The notes: generated by a model not told the origin, from the sequence alone. DNA of 64,000 bases from Methanobrevibacter millerae (GCF_001477655.1 NZ_CP011266.1:2402001-2466000), one strand, 5' to 3'; positions 38,985 through 49,835 are shown, counted from the first letter of the stretch. Numbers and translations: made by a program.

Positions 38985-39480
38985 AATTTCATATCACCAG
39001 TCTGTTTTTTTAAACCTCGAGGAAAAAAATTAAATCATACATATGCAGTATTCTATTTATTAAATAAAATATATAAATTAAATATGTCAACAAAGAACAA
39101 TTTAACCTTATTTTTAAATATAACCTATTAAAATCAATATTATAATAAAACAGTGAATTATAACCAACATAAAGTTAACTCAAAAAAAGAAACAAACTCC
39201 ATAACGAACATACAGAACTACTAAAAGAAAAAATAAAATTAAAAAACATTAAAAATAAAAGACTACTACTTCAATGAAAGTCAAACCTCAAAGAAATTCT
39301 ATCCTCACTCAAAAATATGAAAAAAAATAATAACAACATACAAAGAATTAAACCTAACTCGTAACCGTACAAAACTAAACACTTTCAACCATCAACATTT
39401 TTTAAATACATGCTAAAAAATTGTTAAATAAAAACCCAAAAAATAGTAAACACATACTCAAAAATTAAAAATAATCTTTA
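38985..39480. other. AT-rich non-coding stretch between two Rpn-like relics
   Basis: About 500 bases with no credible gene. The segment from about 39170 to 39460 is unusually A-rich on the plus strand, with only short broken reading frames. It may be the eroded body of a further gene, but no recognisable protein motif survives. The right end runs into the hairpin at 39481. Confidence 0.5.
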
Positions 39481-39508
39481 AGGATGAAAAAATAATTATT
39501 TTCATCCT
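39481..39508 (-). terminator. hairpin at the end of the decayed paralogue
   Basis: AGGATGAAAA (39481-39490) and TTTTCATCCT (39499-39508) form a perfect 10-bp stem with an 8-nt loop, directly beyond the stop of the remnant gene on the minus strand. Confidence 0.5.
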
Positions 39509-39509
39509 T

Positions 39510-39860
39510 TTATTTGCTATTTAATCTTTTTAAGTTGTCAATTTCTTTCAAAAGATGCTCAATTTCTAAATCTTTATCACCCATTTGTTTTTCAGCAAAT
39601 TCCCTATACTGTTCTAATTGCTTATCCTTATCACCCATTTGTTTTTCAGCAAATTCCATATATTTTTGCATTTGCTGGTCTTTTTGTTCCATTTTTAACT
39701 CTAATTCTTTCATTCTCAATTCTGCACTTTCTTTATAGGTTAATGCTTCATAATCTTTCTCATACAAAGGTCTGGTTAGCATGGTTAACATCTCCTTACA
39801 TTAATCATCATTATCATTGGAATGGAATCTTATTTGATGTGATGAAGAATTATTTCAACA
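39510..39860 (-). pseudogene. decayed C-terminal remnant of a second Rpn-like protein
   Basis: The open part (39791-39510, 93 residues) aligns with the C terminus of the neighbour: CKEMLTMLTRPLYEKDYEAL here versus CKEMLIMISKSLYSNDYEGL there. Homology continues upstream past an in-frame TAA: ...HQIRFHSNDNDD, stop, CKEM, against HQILKSMIKFHFRDDEDFCKEM in the neighbour. A stop has replaced a Phe codon, and some residues between HQI and RFH are deleted. No N-terminal half is left. The tail has an 18-residue duplicated coiled-coil unit (EFAEKQMGDKD). It is clearly a degraded copy of the same family. Confidence 0.7.
39574..39657. repeat. two identical 30-nt direct repeats, period 54
   Basis: The 30 bases at 39574-39603 recur exactly at 39628-39657. 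They encode (minus strand) EFAEKQMGDK twice, so the 54-nt period is an 18-residue coiled-coil duplication within the decayed gene. A recent slippage or recombination event is likely, because the copies are identical at DNA level. Confidence 0.85.
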
Positions 39861-39951
39861 CGAGACTTATATAGTTAATTTTTGTAAATAGTGTTGTTAA
39901 TTCCTTCATGCTTTCTATTTTAATTGGTTATTTTCTATTTTATAATAAAGC

Positions 39952-41085
39952 TTAAAGGAAACTTGCCACTAAACTGAATACAATAATCATTGCCATAATC
40001 ACAGAAATTGAATTTACCAATGGCTTGTACTGATTTTCCGGAAGTTTATAGCTGAGTAAAATCTCAAGCATCTTTCCTCCGTCCAAAGGTTTCATTGGAA
40101 GCAAATTGAATGTACCTATTCCTAAGTTTAAAACAAACATCCATTGGAATAATTCTGCTAATCCAAAGTATATCCAAGGTAATGAGCCAAATGCATTGTT
40201 ATTTAGTTCATAATGCTTAGCTGCCTGAATACCAAAGTAACCTACGGATTCATTGTTTGGATTTTTATCAAGCGTTATCGTATACGAGCCCTGATTCGTG
40301 CCGACAGTAACATTATCCCCTGGCTTGAATGATCCGACAACATTCAAATAGCTATCTGAATTGTCAACAGTATGGTTGTCTATTGACTCGATTACCATTC
40401 CTTCTTTTAAATATTGACTAGCTGGAGAATCGCTTACTACACGATTGATTTCTATACCGTTTTCAGAAAAATTGGCAGGAATTGCATATGATGAAATCAC
40501 CAAAAACAAAACCAAAGCAATTGCGGCAAGGGACATGTTTGCAATTGAACCTGCAGCATAAACCCTAAGCTGAGATAATTTTGAAGATGCTTTCAATTCC
40601 TCTTCATCAGGCTCTACAAATGCACCGGGAATTATGGCAAACAACAATAAACCAATTGATTTGATGTTTATTTTCTCACTGACTGCAAGAATTCCATGGG
40701 AAAACTCATGAACAATCAAAACAGTAGCAAGTCCTATCAGACCATATCCTAAAGGAACATAGATTGACGAACCGGGCATTTCAACTCCAGGAATCACAAG
40801 AGACACGGAAGGTGTTGTTGAAATAGTTTCCAGTGACGATACTAAAAGCCATGCCATTGCAATCATTGCACCGAAAGCTACAAAAATACCGACCGTCATG
40901 AAATACTTCCAGAAGCGTGGAGAAATATTGGCAATACGACTGATAAGACCTCTTAACTTATCAGTTCTCCACATTATCACTGGAAATTCAATTGAAAATC
41001 CATGAGTGGATAATCTATTATTAAATATTAAAGCCACCGTCCAGATGACAAAGAAAGCTATCACATAATAATAAATCCCATTCAT
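39952..41085 (-). CDS. site-2-type intramembrane metalloprotease (peptidase M50) with PDZ domain
   Basis: 377-residue multi-pass membrane protease. The zinc motif HEFSH (residues 126-130) is in a hydrophobic helix, and the third ligand motif LLPMKPLDGGKML lies near residue 330. A PDZ-like domain (about 205-275, SPASQYLKEGMVIESIDNH) lies between them. Such enzymes cut membrane-bound substrates, for example anti-sigma-like or signal peptide remnants; the archaeal target is unknown. It follows moeA by 16 nt as last gene of the ileS-purL-moeA-M50 run. Confidence 0.92.
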   Translation of the reverse strand: MNGIYYYVIAFFVIWTVALIFNNRLSTHGFSIEFPVIMWRTDKLRGLISRIANISPRFWKYFMTVGIFVAFGAMIAMAWLLVSSLETISTTPSVSLVIPGVEMPGSSIYVPLGYGLIGLATVLIVHEFSHGILAVSEKINIKSIGLLLFAIIPGAFVEPDEEELKASSKLSQLRVYAAGSIANMSLAAIALVLFLVISSYAIPANFSENGIEINRVVSDSPASQYLKEGMVIESIDNHTVDNSDSYLNVVGSFKPGDNVTVGTNQGSYTITLDKNPNNESVGYFGIQAAKHYELNNNAFGSLPWIYFGLAELFQWMFVLNLGIGTFNLLPMKPLDGGKMLEILLSYKLPENQYKPLVNSISVIMAMIIVFSLVASFL

Positions 41086-41101
41086 TAAAACACCACATTA
41101 A

Positions 41102-42319
41102 CTACCAAAGTAGTGAATCGAAAAAGACAACGTCAACTATATCGCCTTTCTGATATCCTTCATCATTTTCATCAATGATGATATAGCTGTTCGCCTCTAC
41201 CATTGAGCGAATAATTCCTGAACCTCTGTTCAGGATATGCCTTGCATGAGTATCATCTGAAAATGCACGGATAAAATCAGTTCTTCCAAGCTGAGAAGGT
41301 ATTTTTAACTGGGCTTCCCTTTTTACAATATGGAAATCAAATTCCCTTGCCTGCATCTTGAATAAATATTTACGTGCAAACATATCAAACTGAGACATTG
41401 CAGCTACAGGCTGACCTGAAAATGTAAATATCATCTTATCATTGATTACACCGGCACCAAATGGCTTGCCCGGTCTTATTGCAACACCATGGAATAGAAC
41501 TTCTCCCAAATCATCAACAACGTCAAGTACAACATCACCTTTACTGATAGCTGTTCCACCAGTAGTCATTATGACATCATAGTCTTTAGTTGCCTTTAAG
41601 ACTTCTTCTCGAACCTCATCAAAAGTATCGCCAGCATGTGAAATGCTTACCAAAGCACCGGCATCCTCAATCATTGCCTTTATGGCGTATTTATTGGAAT
41701 TGATGATTTTAGCCTTGTCAATTTCTTCCTTTGTAGGTTCAACAAGCTCATTACCTGTAATAATCAGCTTGATTTTCGGCTTTCTGTAAACTTCAACGCT
41801 GTCATAACCTGCTGAAGCAATCAGTCCCATCTCCTGATATCTGATAAAAGTATCTTTGGATAGGATTTTCTCCCCTTTCCTGATGTCTTCAGCTTTTGGA
41901 GAAACGTTTTCACCAGGAGTAACCTGAGAATAGATAGTTAACTCATCCCCATCTGTTGTAGTGTATTCCTTCATCAATACTGCATCCGCCCCTTCAGGAA
42001 TGGGTGCGCCTGTAGCTATGACAATAGCTTCCCCCTCATTAATAGTTTTGTCACAGAAATCTCCTGCACCTATAGCATCAACTATCCTTAAAGTTTTAGG
42101 ATTGGATTGTGATGCACCAAAAGTGTTTTCTCCCTTAAGTGCAAATCCATCCATTGCAGACTTATCGAATGGAGGTGAGTTATGATATGCCATGATATCC
42201 TCAGCCAAAACCCTTTTGTGAGCTTCAAATAATGGAACTTCTTCAGTGCCCATGACTTTTTGATGATTATCAATAAGCTTTAAAGCATTTCCTAAAGATT
42301 CCAATTTAGATAAAAACAT
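41102..42319 (-). CDS. moeA: molybdopterin molybdenumtransferase MoeA
   Basis: Inserts molybdate or tungstate into adenylated molybdopterin. The 405-residue protein has PPFDKSAMDGFALKG (about residues 48-62), IATGAPIPEGADAV, the MogA-like core TTGGTAISKGDVVLD with DVVDDLGEVLFHGVAIRPGK after it, and FSGQPVAA. The frame reaches a TTG at 42334, but GGTTGGTG before the ATG at 42319 is the better ribosome binding site. Together with moaC at 25.2 kb it supports a tungsten/molybdenum enzyme such as formylmethanofuran dehydrogenase. Confidence 0.95.
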   Translation of the reverse strand: MFLSKLESLGNALKLIDNHQKVMGTEEVPLFEAHKRVLAEDIMAYHNSPPFDKSAMDGFALKGENTFGASQSNPKTLRIVDAIGAGDFCDKTINEGEAIVIATGAPIPEGADAVLMKEYTTTDGDELTIYSQVTPGENVSPKAEDIRKGEKILSKDTFIRYQEMGLIASAGYDSVEVYRKPKIKLIITGNELVEPTKEEIDKAKIINSNKYAIKAMIEDAGALVSISHAGDTFDEVREEVLKATKDYDVIMTTGGTAISKGDVVLDVVDDLGEVLFHGVAIRPGKPFGAGVINDKMIFTFSGQPVAAMSQFDMFARKYLFKMQAREFDFHIVKREAQLKIPSQLGRTDFIRAFSDDTHARHILNRGSGIIRSMVEANSYIIIDENDEGYQKGDIVDVVFFDSLLW

Positions 42320-42340
42320 ATAAACACCAACCAACCAAAT

Positions 42341-44479
42341 TTATGCCATATATTTTTCAATTACGCCATAATATGAATCTTTAAGTTCATCAATTGTAAA
42401 TTCATTGTCATTGATTTTCAAGACATTTCCTTTAACTTCACCGATGACTTCTACAGGAACATCCATTTTAGACAATATTTCCTCACATGCATCAGCTTTA
42501 ACTGTCAGCAAATATCTTCCATGACTTTCTGAGTAAAGCAATTGATTTTCATCCAATTCATCACTGGTCAATTCTACTTCACAACCTTTATCTGAAGATA
42601 TTACCATTTCTGAAAGTGCAATAGCTAAACCACCTGCTGATACATCATGTATTGCAGTTATGTCATTATCTTCATCTTCATCCAAGAGGTTTAAAATTGT
42701 TTTAGCATTGGCAACTTCATCATCAATTCTGATTCTTGGAGCAACACCTTTTTCCAGATTGTGAATTGTACGGTGATATTCAGAACCTGTTAACTCATCA
42801 TAGGTCTTACCAATCAATAGGATTTTGTCTCCTTCGTTTTTAAAGTCCATAGTTCTGATGTTTTCAATGTTTTCAACACCGATAACACCAACTGCAGGAG
42901 TCGGATTGATTTTGATTCCTTCAGTTTCATTGTAGAAACTTACATTACCGCTGATGACAGGTGCATCGAATTTTTCAGCCACTAAACTCATGCCTTCAAT
43001 AGCTCTTTTGAACTGCCATAAAATATCAGGCTTTTCAGGATTTCCGAAGTTAAGACAGTCCACTACAGCATAAGGAGTAGCCCCCATTGAAACTACATTA
43101 CGGATAGCTTCTGCAACACATCCTGCTGCTCCGTTAAATGGAGAGAGTTTGGTGTGAATTGTATTTGAGTCTGTGGTAAGTGCAATAGCTGTTTCATCAT
43201 CAATTCTTAATACTGCTGCATCATCACCCGGCTTTACAACAGTCCTTACCTGAACCTCATGATCATATTGTTTGTAAACCCAGCTTTTGGAAGCAATATT
43301 TGGTGAAGACAGCAATTTAAGTAAAGATTCCTTAACTGGAGGATGTACAACTTCAACAGGTTCCAAGTCTTCTGGGATTTCTTCCAAAGGCCTGTTTAGT
43401 GAAGGCGGATCTGCCAATAGGATTGTTGGCAAGTCTGCAATTTCATCACCATCATCTGAAATGACCATATTGTTACCTTCTCTTACCTCACCGATTACAG
43501 CGGACACTATTTCATGCTTATCACAGATTTCTTTAGCTTTTTCAACATCATTAGGGTTTAAAACGAATACCATTCTTTCCTGGGATTCTGACAACATTAT
43601 TTCATATGGAGTCATACCGGTTTCCCTTAATGGAATTGAACGTAAGTCTACAAATGCCGCATTGTCTGATTCATCTACAAGCTCTGAAATACAGCATGTG
43701 AGACCTCCACCACCTAAATCCTTAACACCACTTACATCGATTTCCTCTAATATTTCAAGTGATGCTTCAAGCACTCTTTTTTTAGTGAACGGATCTGCAA
43801 CCTGTACAGCAGGCCTGTCTTCAGTTTCAGAGTCAGACGTTAACTCTTCTGAAGCGAATGTTACACCGTGAATTCCGTCACGTCCTGTGGTTCCGCCCAT
43901 AAGGAAGAATACATCCCCAACATAAGGTGCCTGACCGCGTACAATCTTATCCTTTTCAACAAGACCTACACACATTACGTTTACTAAAGGATTTGTTCTA
44001 AATGATTCATCAAATTCTATTTCACCGGCAACGGTTGGAACACCGACACGGTTACCGTAATCTGAAATTCCCTTTACGACATGTTCGAATAAATATCTTG
44101 ATTTTTCATCTTCTAATGGTCCGAATCTTAAGGAATCTAGAAGAGCAATAGGCATTGCACCCATTGAAATGATATCTCTTAAAATACCACCAATACCTGT
44201 TCCAGCCCCACCATAAGGTTCAATAGCTGATGGATGGTTGTGTGATTCCATTCCTACTGCAAGAGCATATTTATCAGTTACTGACACTAATCCTGCATCG
44301 TCACCCGGACCTAAAATGATATTTTCTCCTTCAGTCGGGAAAGTACCTAAAATTGGCCTACTGCTTTTGTATGAACAGTGCTCGGAAAACATTACATCCA
44401 ACATGCCTTCCTCTAGCTCATTCATTTTCCTACCAAGAATACCTTCAATATATTCTACTTCAGAATCTGTTAAAGTCAT
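42341..44479 (-). CDS. purL: phosphoribosylformylglycinamidine synthase subunit PurL
   Basis: ATP-dependent amide transfer in step 4 of purine synthesis; works with PurQ (glutaminase) and PurS. The 712-residue length is that of the small-type PurL. The sequence has two AIR-synthase-like halves, with [13 protein letters not shown] at the start, [10 protein letters not shown], the [22 protein letters not shown] catalytic region (about residue 75) and [14 protein letters not shown] in the second half. It lies 10 nt after ileS. No purQ or purS is in the window. Confidence 0.96.
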   Translation of the reverse strand: MTLTDSEVEYIEGILGRKMNELEEGMLDVMFSEHCSYKSSRPILGTFPTEGENIILGPGDDAGLVSVTDKYALAVGMESHNHPSAIEPYGGAGTGIGGILRDIISMGAMPIALLDSLRFGPLEDEKSRYLFEHVVKGISDYGNRVGVPTVAGEIEFDESFRTNPLVNVMCVGLVEKDKIVRGQAPYVGDVFFLMGGTTGRDGIHGVTFASEELTSDSETEDRPAVQVADPFTKKRVLEASLEILEEIDVSGVKDLGGGGLTCCISELVDESDNAAFVDLRSIPLRETGMTPYEIMLSESQERMVFVLNPNDVEKAKEICDKHEIVSAVIGEVREGNNMVISDDGDEIADLPTILLADPPSLNRPLEEIPEDLEPVEVVHPPVKESLLKLLSSPNIASKSWVYKQYDHEVQVRTVVKPGDDAAVLRIDDETAIALTTDSNTIHTKLSPFNGAAGCVAEAIRNVVSMGATPYAVVDCLNFGNPEKPDILWQFKRAIEGMSLVAEKFDAPVISGNVSFYNETEGIKINPTPAVGVIGVENIENIRTMDFKNEGDKILLIGKTYDELTGSEYHRTIHNLEKGVAPRIRIDDEVANAKTILNLLDEDEDNDITAIHDVSAGGLAIALSEMVISSDKGCEVELTSDELDENQLLYSESHGRYLLTVKADACEEILSKMDVPVEVIGEVKGNVLKINDNEFTIDELKDSYYGVIEKYMA

Positions 44480-44489
44480 TTAAAACACC

Positions 44490-47400
44490 TTAGATATTTT
44501 TTATGGATATGACTACTTTTTCGCCTTCTATATCCCATTCTTTTTCATAATCACTATCTTTATCGCAAATTTCACTATCCACAATCGTTAAGCTTTTTGC
44601 TCTAACTTCATGTGAGATAAACTCAGATTGTGGAGTGATTAAATCTTTAAAATCAGAAGTTGTCTCAACACAAACATCGATGTTTGCTTCCACATCCAAA
44701 TCCATGTCTTTTCTCATGTCCTGAACTCTTCTTATGAGTTCACGAGCCATAGCTTCCTGTTTGATTTCAGGAGTTATATTTGTATTTACAAATACATTTC
44801 CACCTTCAAATTCTGATGAAACAAAGTCATCTGGAAGTTCTGAATCAAATAATACATCATCAGCAGATAATTCATGTCCTTCAATGCTAATGCTTCCGTT
44901 GGCTTCAAGGTCTGCTTTGATTTGGTTACCGTCACCCTGTTTTAACGCAGCCATTACCTTACCCATATCTCCTTTAAGTCTTGGACCTAAGGTCTTGAGG
45001 TTAGGTTTTGCATTGAATGATAACTTTTCAAATTCACTGGCACATAAAACATCTTTTGTATTGGACTGATCTTTAATGATATCAGTTAACTCTTCAATAG
45101 CTTTTAAAACATCTTCATCCTGAGATACAACAGTAATATCTGAAACAGGCCATCTGAGTTTGTATTGTGCAATGTCACGTGCCCTTATGGATGCATCTAT
45201 TACCTCACGCACAACATCCATTTTGCTTTCAAGCTCTTCATCAATTGCATCCTCATCGTAACCCCAATCATTCATGTGAATACTTTCAGGCGCATCAGAA
45301 TTTACTCCTTTTACAAGATTGTCATAGATTTCTTCAGACACATGAGGAGCAATAGGACATAATACAAAGATTAGTTTGGTAAGTGCAGTGTATAAACTGT
45401 AATATGCACCTAATTTATCAGGATCATCACTTTCAACCCATGTTCTTCCACGAATAAGCCTTACATACCAGCGGCTTAAGTCTTCAAGTATAAAGTTATT
45501 TATCTTTCTTGTAGCCTTATGGAAGAATAGTTTATCAAAATCATCGGCTACATCTTTTACCAGAGTATTTGCTTTTGATATAATCCATCTGTCTTCAGGC
45601 CTTAAGATAATGTCATCTTCAGTTACATCCATTGGGTTAAAGTTATCTAAAGACATGTAGGTTGTTGAGAATACATAAACATTCCATAAGATGTTGAACA
45701 TCTTGTTAATGTTCAATAATTCATCCCATACGAACTTCAAGTCGTCCCATGGTTTTGAAGCCCATAACAGGTAGAACCTTAAAACATCTGCACCGTATTT
45801 TTCAATTACCTCTTCAGGAGATACTACATTACCTAATGATTTGGACATTTTGTTTCCTTTTTCATCTAAAACAAATCCGTGCATCAATACTTTTTTATAT
45901 GGACTCCTACCCATTGAAATTACTCCTGTTCCGAGTTGAGAATAGAACCATCCTCTGGTTTGGTCATGCCCTTCTGTGATAAAGTCATATGGATACCAGT
46001 CTTCGAATTTTTCCTTTTCTTCAGGATAGTATAGTGAAGCCCATCCTGCCACACCGGAGTCAATCCATACATCCAATACGTCAGGAATTCTTTTGATAGC
46101 TTTTCCGCAGCCGTCACATTTCACTTCAACTTCATCAACATATGGCCTGTGGATGAGTTCAGCGTCACTGACATTGATTTCATTTAGCGCTTCGGATTTA
46201 AGTTCGTCAAGTGAACCGATTACCTTTAGCTCGCCGCAGTCAGGACATTCCCATATAGGAATTGGAATACCCCAATATCTTTGTCTTGAAATTGTCCAGT
46301 CACGTGCATTATCTACCCAATCATGGAATCTGCCTTCTCCAGCCCATTTAGGTACCCATTCGACTTTTGCAATTTCATCCAACATTTGCTGTTTGATTTC
46401 AGTGACTTTCAAGAACCATTGTTTGGTTGCACGATATATGATTGGAGTTTTACATCTCCAGCAAACACCGTATCTGTGCTCGATGGTTTCCACTCTGTAC
46501 ATCAAGTTTTTAGCCTGTAAGTCTTCAATGATTTGCTGGTTTTCTTCTTTAGTGAATTTACCATTGTATTTACCCGCATCTTCAGTGAAACATCCGTCTT
46601 CACCCACAGGACAGAATATTGGAAGTCCGTTAGCCTGACCTACTTCAAAGTCGTCCGGACCGTGTCCCGGTGCGGTGTGAACTAAACCTGTACCTTCGCC
46701 TAACTCTACATGGTCTCCAGGCAATATTGTATGAACCTTTTCAATTTCTGAGTCAAATTCCATCTGTTTTGGAATTTCATCAGCCAAAATATAATCATAA
46801 GCCATACCTATTAACTCTTGACCTTTAACTGTTTTGATTATTTCATACATTACTTCTTTTTCTTCGATGACTTGGTCTTCTTCGTCTTCTTTTTCAGCAG
46901 GGATTTTAGTCTTATGGATTTTGACCTGTTTTCCTAAAACATCTTCCATCAGATTTTCAGCCAAAATATAGGTTTCTCCATCTTTTGAAACATAAACATA
47001 ATCAAATTCAGGATTTGCACAGATTGCAAGGTTTGCAGGCAATGTCCATGGAGTTGTTGTCCAAACAAGGAAATAGGTATTTTCTTCACCAGTCACCGGA
47101 AACTTAATGAATATGGAAGGGTCAACCTTTTCTTCATATTCAATTTCTGCAGCTGCAAGAGCGGTTCCACAGTGAGGACACCAGCTAATTACCCTCTGGT
47201 CGTTTACAAGCAAATCCTGTTCGTTTGCTCTTTTAAGTGTCCACCATGATGATTCCATATACTTTGGATCCAAGGTCATGTATGGATCATCCCAATCCAT
47301 CCAAACACCCAATTGGTCGAATTGCTCTTCCATTGCCACTTTGTTTTCCATTGCAAATTCTCTACATTTATCTACAAAAGCGGCTATTCCAATTTTTTCT

Positions 47401-47729
47401 TCGATATCCTGTTTGGACTGGATATCCATTAAATGTTCCACTTTGTTTTCAATTGGAAGACCGTGCATATCCCATCCGGCCTGGCGTCTTAGGCTGAATC
47501 CGTTCATGGATTTGAAACGTAAGTACGTATCTTTAATTGTCTTGTTCCAGGCTGTACCTAAGTGTATTCTTCCGCTACAGTAAGGTGGACCATCTAAAAA
47601 TGAGTATCTAGGACCATTTTCTCTAAGTTTGTTTACTTTTGAAAATGTATCCTCATCTTTCCAGAATTTTTGAATCTTTTTTTCTAATTTTTTATGTTCA
47701 TATGACTTGTCTGCCTCTTTTATTGGCAT
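44490..47729 (-). CDS. ileS: isoleucyl-tRNA synthetase
   Basis: Class I synthetase of about 1080 residues, the archaeal/eukaryotic type. The nucleotide-binding signature reads [10 protein letters not shown] (HLGT where the class consensus is HIGH), followed by the KMSKS loop [10 protein letters not shown]. The [11 protein letters not shown] segment, the CP1 editing domain ([14 protein letters not shown]) and zinc-type cysteines (CWRCKT, CPDCGE, CDGCGK) are clear. The frame has an ATG at 47744, but GGAG lies 9 nt before the ATG at 47729, which I prefer. The first gene of a four-gene run, with a long leader containing inverted repeats. Confidence 0.95.
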   Translation of the reverse strand: MPIKEADKSYEHKKLEKKIQKFWKDEDTFSKVNKLRENGPRYSFLDGPPYCSGRIHLGTAWNKTIKDTYLRFKSMNGFSLRRQAGWDMHGLPIENKVEHLMDIQSKQDIEEKIGIAAFVDKCREFAMENKVAMEEQFDQLGVWMDWDDPYMTLDPKYMESSWWTLKRANEQDLLVNDQRVISWCPHCGTALAAAEIEYEEKVDPSIFIKFPVTGEENTYFLVWTTTPWTLPANLAICANPEFDYVYVSKDGETYILAENLMEDVLGKQVKIHKTKIPAEKEDEEDQVIEEKEVMYEIIKTVKGQELIGMAYDYILADEIPKQMEFDSEIEKVHTILPGDHVELGEGTGLVHTAPGHGPDDFEVGQANGLPIFCPVGEDGCFTEDAGKYNGKFTKEENQQIIEDLQAKNLMYRVETIEHRYGVCWRCKTPIIYRATKQWFLKVTEIKQQMLDEIAKVEWVPKWAGEGRFHDWVDNARDWTISRQRYWGIPIPIWECPDCGELKVIGSLDELKSEALNEINVSDAELIHRPYVDEVEVKCDGCGKAIKRIPDVLDVWIDSGVAGWASLYYPEEKEKFEDWYPYDFITEGHDQTRGWFYSQLGTGVISMGRSPYKKVLMHGFVLDEKGNKMSKSLGNVVSPEEVIEKYGADVLRFYLLWASKPWDDLKFVWDELLNINKMFNILWNVYVFSTTYMSLDNFNPMDVTEDDIILRPEDRWIISKANTLVKDVADDFDKLFFHKATRKINNFILEDLSRWYVRLIRGRTWVESDDPDKLGAYYSLYTALTKLIFVLCPIAPHVSEEIYDNLVKGVNSDAPESIHMNDWGYDEDAIDEELESKMDVVREVIDASIRARDIAQYKLRWPVSDITVVSQDEDVLKAIEELTDIIKDQSNTKDVLCASEFEKLSFNAKPNLKTLGPRLKGDMGKVMAALKQGDGNQIKADLEANGSISIEGHELSADDVLFDSELPDDFVSSEFEGGNVFVNTNITPEIKQEAMARELIRRVQDMRKDMDLDVEANIDVCVETTSDFKDLITPQSEFISHEVRAKSLTIVDSEICDKDSDYEKEWDIEGEKVVISIKNI

Positions 47730-47777
47730 GATAAAATTCTCCATAAAATCAATTTATGTCGTCTATTAAAATGAAAA

Positions 47778-47819
47778 AGTGACTGTATCACTAATGCTAT
47801 AAGGGTAACGATTTCCCTT
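47778..47819 (-). promoter_or_regulatory. two small inverted repeats in the ileS leader
   Basis: AGTGA (47778-47782) / TCACT (47788-47792) and AAGGG (47801-47805) / CCCTT (47815-47819) lie 34-90 nt ahead of the ileS start on the minus strand. A TATA-like run lies further out near 47870-47885, so both would be in the mRNA leader. Stems are short; regulatory meaning is unproven. Confidence 0.3.
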
Positions 47820-47952
47820 TAAACAATTTTGATTTCCATATTTTCAACATGCAAATCAATTAGTTTATAATATATATCTTTATATAAGAATTAATAAATA
47901 AATGTTATGAAATATTAGTTTTTTAGAAAAAATTTTTGAAAAAGGGATTAAA

Positions 47953-48621
47953 ATGAAAATTATATACTGGAGTGACTTTAACTGTCCGTATTCATACATC
48001 GGTTATACAAGGCTTAGAAAGGCTATTGATGAATTGGGATTAAAGATTGAAATGGAAATGAAAGCATTCGAACTTGAAGAGGAACTTGAAGAAAATGTTG
48101 TTGTGCCAATGCGCAATCATTATGCAAGAAAATACGGAATACCTGAGTTTGAAGCGACAAAACAGCTTAATGAAATTGATGAAATAGGCCATGAGGAAGG
48201 CCTGGATTTGGACTATTCCAATGCAGAGATTTCACCATCAAAAGACGCTCACAGATTATTGAAACTTACAATGAGCAAAAACGATCCCCAATTAGTTGAA
48301 AATATTATAGAAAAACTATATAGGGCTTTTTTATGTGAAAACAAAACATTAAACGATAAGAATCTGTTAATTGAAATCGCATCATCTGAAGGAATTGATA
48401 CAAAAGAAGTCCGCGATATGCTTGAAAGCGATGCATATAAAGTGGAAGTTGAAATTGACAAGGAAGATGCCAAACTGAATAGGGTATATGCCGTGCCATG
48501 CTATTTTATTGAAAACGGAGATGAAATTCTAGCAATTCCCGGAGCACTTACATGCGAAGAATTCAAAAATGCACTCCAGGATTTGAAAAGCGGTGAAATC
48601 GAATCAAAAACTTTTGAATGA
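47953..48621 (+). CDS. DsbA/FrnE-family thioredoxin-fold protein
   Basis: 222-residue cytoplasmic protein of the DsbA/FrnE family (related to 2-hydroxychromene-2-carboxylate isomerase). It begins with the strand IIYWSDFNCPYSYIGYTRL; the active site reads CPYS, so the second redox cysteine of a CxxC is missing. The helical insertion and the cis-proline strand VYAVPCYFIENGDEILAIPGA near residue 180 are typical. The single-cysteine site suggests a glutathione-transferase-like or reductase/isomerase role and not disulfide formation. AAGGG precedes the ATG. It is divergent from ileS. The substrate is unknown. Confidence 0.8.
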   Translation: MKIIYWSDFNCPYSYIGYTRLRKAIDELGLKIEMEMKAFELEEELEENVVVPMRNHYARKYGIPEFEATKQLNEIDEIGHEEGLDLDYSNAEISPSKDAHRLLKLTMSKNDPQLVENIIEKLYRAFLCENKTLNDKNLLIEIASSEGIDTKEVRDMLESDAYKVEVEIDKEDAKLNRVYAVPCYFIENGDEILAIPGALTCEEFKNALQDLKSGEIESKTFE

Positions 48622-48851
48622 TGTAGATAGCACCAGATGATTTTTATGAATTGAAAATTAAAAGCAATTAAATTAAAAACTTGATATATAATTTCATGAT
48701 AAATCCCTGAAACCTACTTTAAAATTAATGAAAAATTAATTATTTGACCACTTAAATTTTTCCAAGATATTGAAAAATTACATCATGAAAACAAAATTGC
48801 TTTTAAAAATAAGTTAAATTTAATATAAAGAAATATTATAAGCTATATCCT

Positions 48852-49151
48852 ATGATAGAAATAAAATATGCTGATAATTATATAAAAAGACTATTAGGAT
48901 TAATGTTTAAAAAAGATATTGATTATGGATTATTATTTATTTTAAAATATGGGTCCAGTATCCATACATGTTTCATGAACTTTACGATAGATGTGTATTT
49001 TTTAGATGAAAACAAAATAATTTTTGAGAAAGTCACACTTAAACCATGGAAATTCTACAAGCCATCAAAAAAAGCAAAATATATCTTAGAAACAAAAAAG
49101 AATCATATTAATTTAAAAAAAGGTGAAAAACTAGAGTTAAACAAACTCTAA
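48852..49151 (+). CDS. DUF192 family protein
   Basis: 99-residue small beta protein of the DUF192 family, of unknown function. Recognisable are the RLLGLMFKKDIDYGLLF segment and the core HTCFMNFTIDVYFLDENKII, then VTLKPWKFYKPSKKAKYILE. Most bacterial members carry a signal peptide; this one does not, so it should be cytoplasmic. The last 15 nt overlap the convergent DmrX-like gene. The 230 bases before it hold no gene. Confidence 0.85.
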   Translation: MIEIKYADNYIKRLLGLMFKKDIDYGLLFILKYGSSIHTCFMNFTIDVYFLDENKIIFEKVTLKPWKFYKPSKKAKYILETKKNHINLKKGEKLELNKL

Positions 49152-49829
49152 AAGATCTTTTGGATGTTCAAATATCTGAATATCATCAATTTCAGCGAGC
49201 TTACGGGTATTTTCAATGTCAATATCGCGCATATACATGGTTATGATTTTTCCTTCAGAAATCGCATCATAAGGACAGGTATTCCTGCACTGTCCGCATC
49301 CGACACATTTTGTCAAATCAATTTCATCATGAGGAATGATTGCACCTTCAGGACATACCAATGCTGCAACACACTCATCACAGTTTTGACATTTGGTGGT
49401 TTCCATTTTTGAAGGTAAAACTGTGTCAATTGGTCCCGGATGAATATCAACTGGAACCATAAAAGTCTTAACAGCACCTTTACCTGCCTGTGCAACGGCA
49501 TTAGTCACCAAAGTATCAGCTATACCGTGAACAATCTTAGAAACTGTATTTGCTGTTGCCGGAGATACAATCAACAAATCATATTTACCAAGTGAGAGTC
49601 TGCCTGTTATAGGATATGAAAATTTTTGGTTGGAATCTGTTGCAAGTTCCCTGTATTTGCCACCAGTCAATCTGGTAACCCTTTCGTATAGACCATACAT
49701 CTTCAATACGTCTTCAGCAGCACCTGAAAGAAATATTGTGACTTCATGGTCTTTAGCTAATTTTTCAGCTACCCGAACAGATTCATTTAGTAAATGACCT
49801 GCACCTGTAAAAGCAAACCCTATTCTCAT
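49137..49829 (-). CDS. dmrX: dihydromethanopterin reductase (acceptor)-like flavoprotein with ferredoxin domain
   Basis: 230-residue protein. The first about 150 residues form an FMN-binding flavoprotein domain (FAFTGAGHLLNES, IVSPATANTVSKIVHGIADT, AKGAVKTFMVP-like core). Then come two ferredoxin-type cysteine clusters (CQNCDECVAALVCPEG and CVGCGQCRNTCPYDA), so two [4Fe-4S] centres are likely. This layout matches archaeal DmrX, which reduces dihydromethanopterin to tetrahydromethanopterin, the C1 carrier of methanogenesis. It sits 6 nt after glyA, whose enzyme uses the same carrier in methanogens, which supports the call. A related archaeoflavoprotein is the alternative. Confidence 0.8.
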   Translation of the reverse strand: MRIGFAFTGAGHLLNESVRVAEKLAKDHEVTIFLSGAAEDVLKMYGLYERVTRLTGGKYRELATDSNQKFSYPITGRLSLGKYDLLIVSPATANTVSKIVHGIADTLVTNAVAQAGKGAVKTFMVPVDIHPGPIDTVLPSKMETTKCQNCDECVAALVCPEGAIIPHDEIDLTKCVGCGQCRNTCPYDAISEGKIITMYMRDIDIENTRKLAEIDDIQIFEHPKDLLEFV

Positions 49830-49835
49830 AGTAAT

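Noticed and set aside
39170-39460. Possible small gene or RNA in the A-rich spacer
   Set aside because: All frames are broken by stops within short distance, and no stable stem or motif stands out.
43287-43871. 194-codon plus-strand open frame inside purL
   Set aside because: It is antisense to a fully conserved enzyme, serine-rich, and has no ribosome binding site or family pattern. Other long antisense frames inside ileS, rpa and srp54 are shadows for the same reason.
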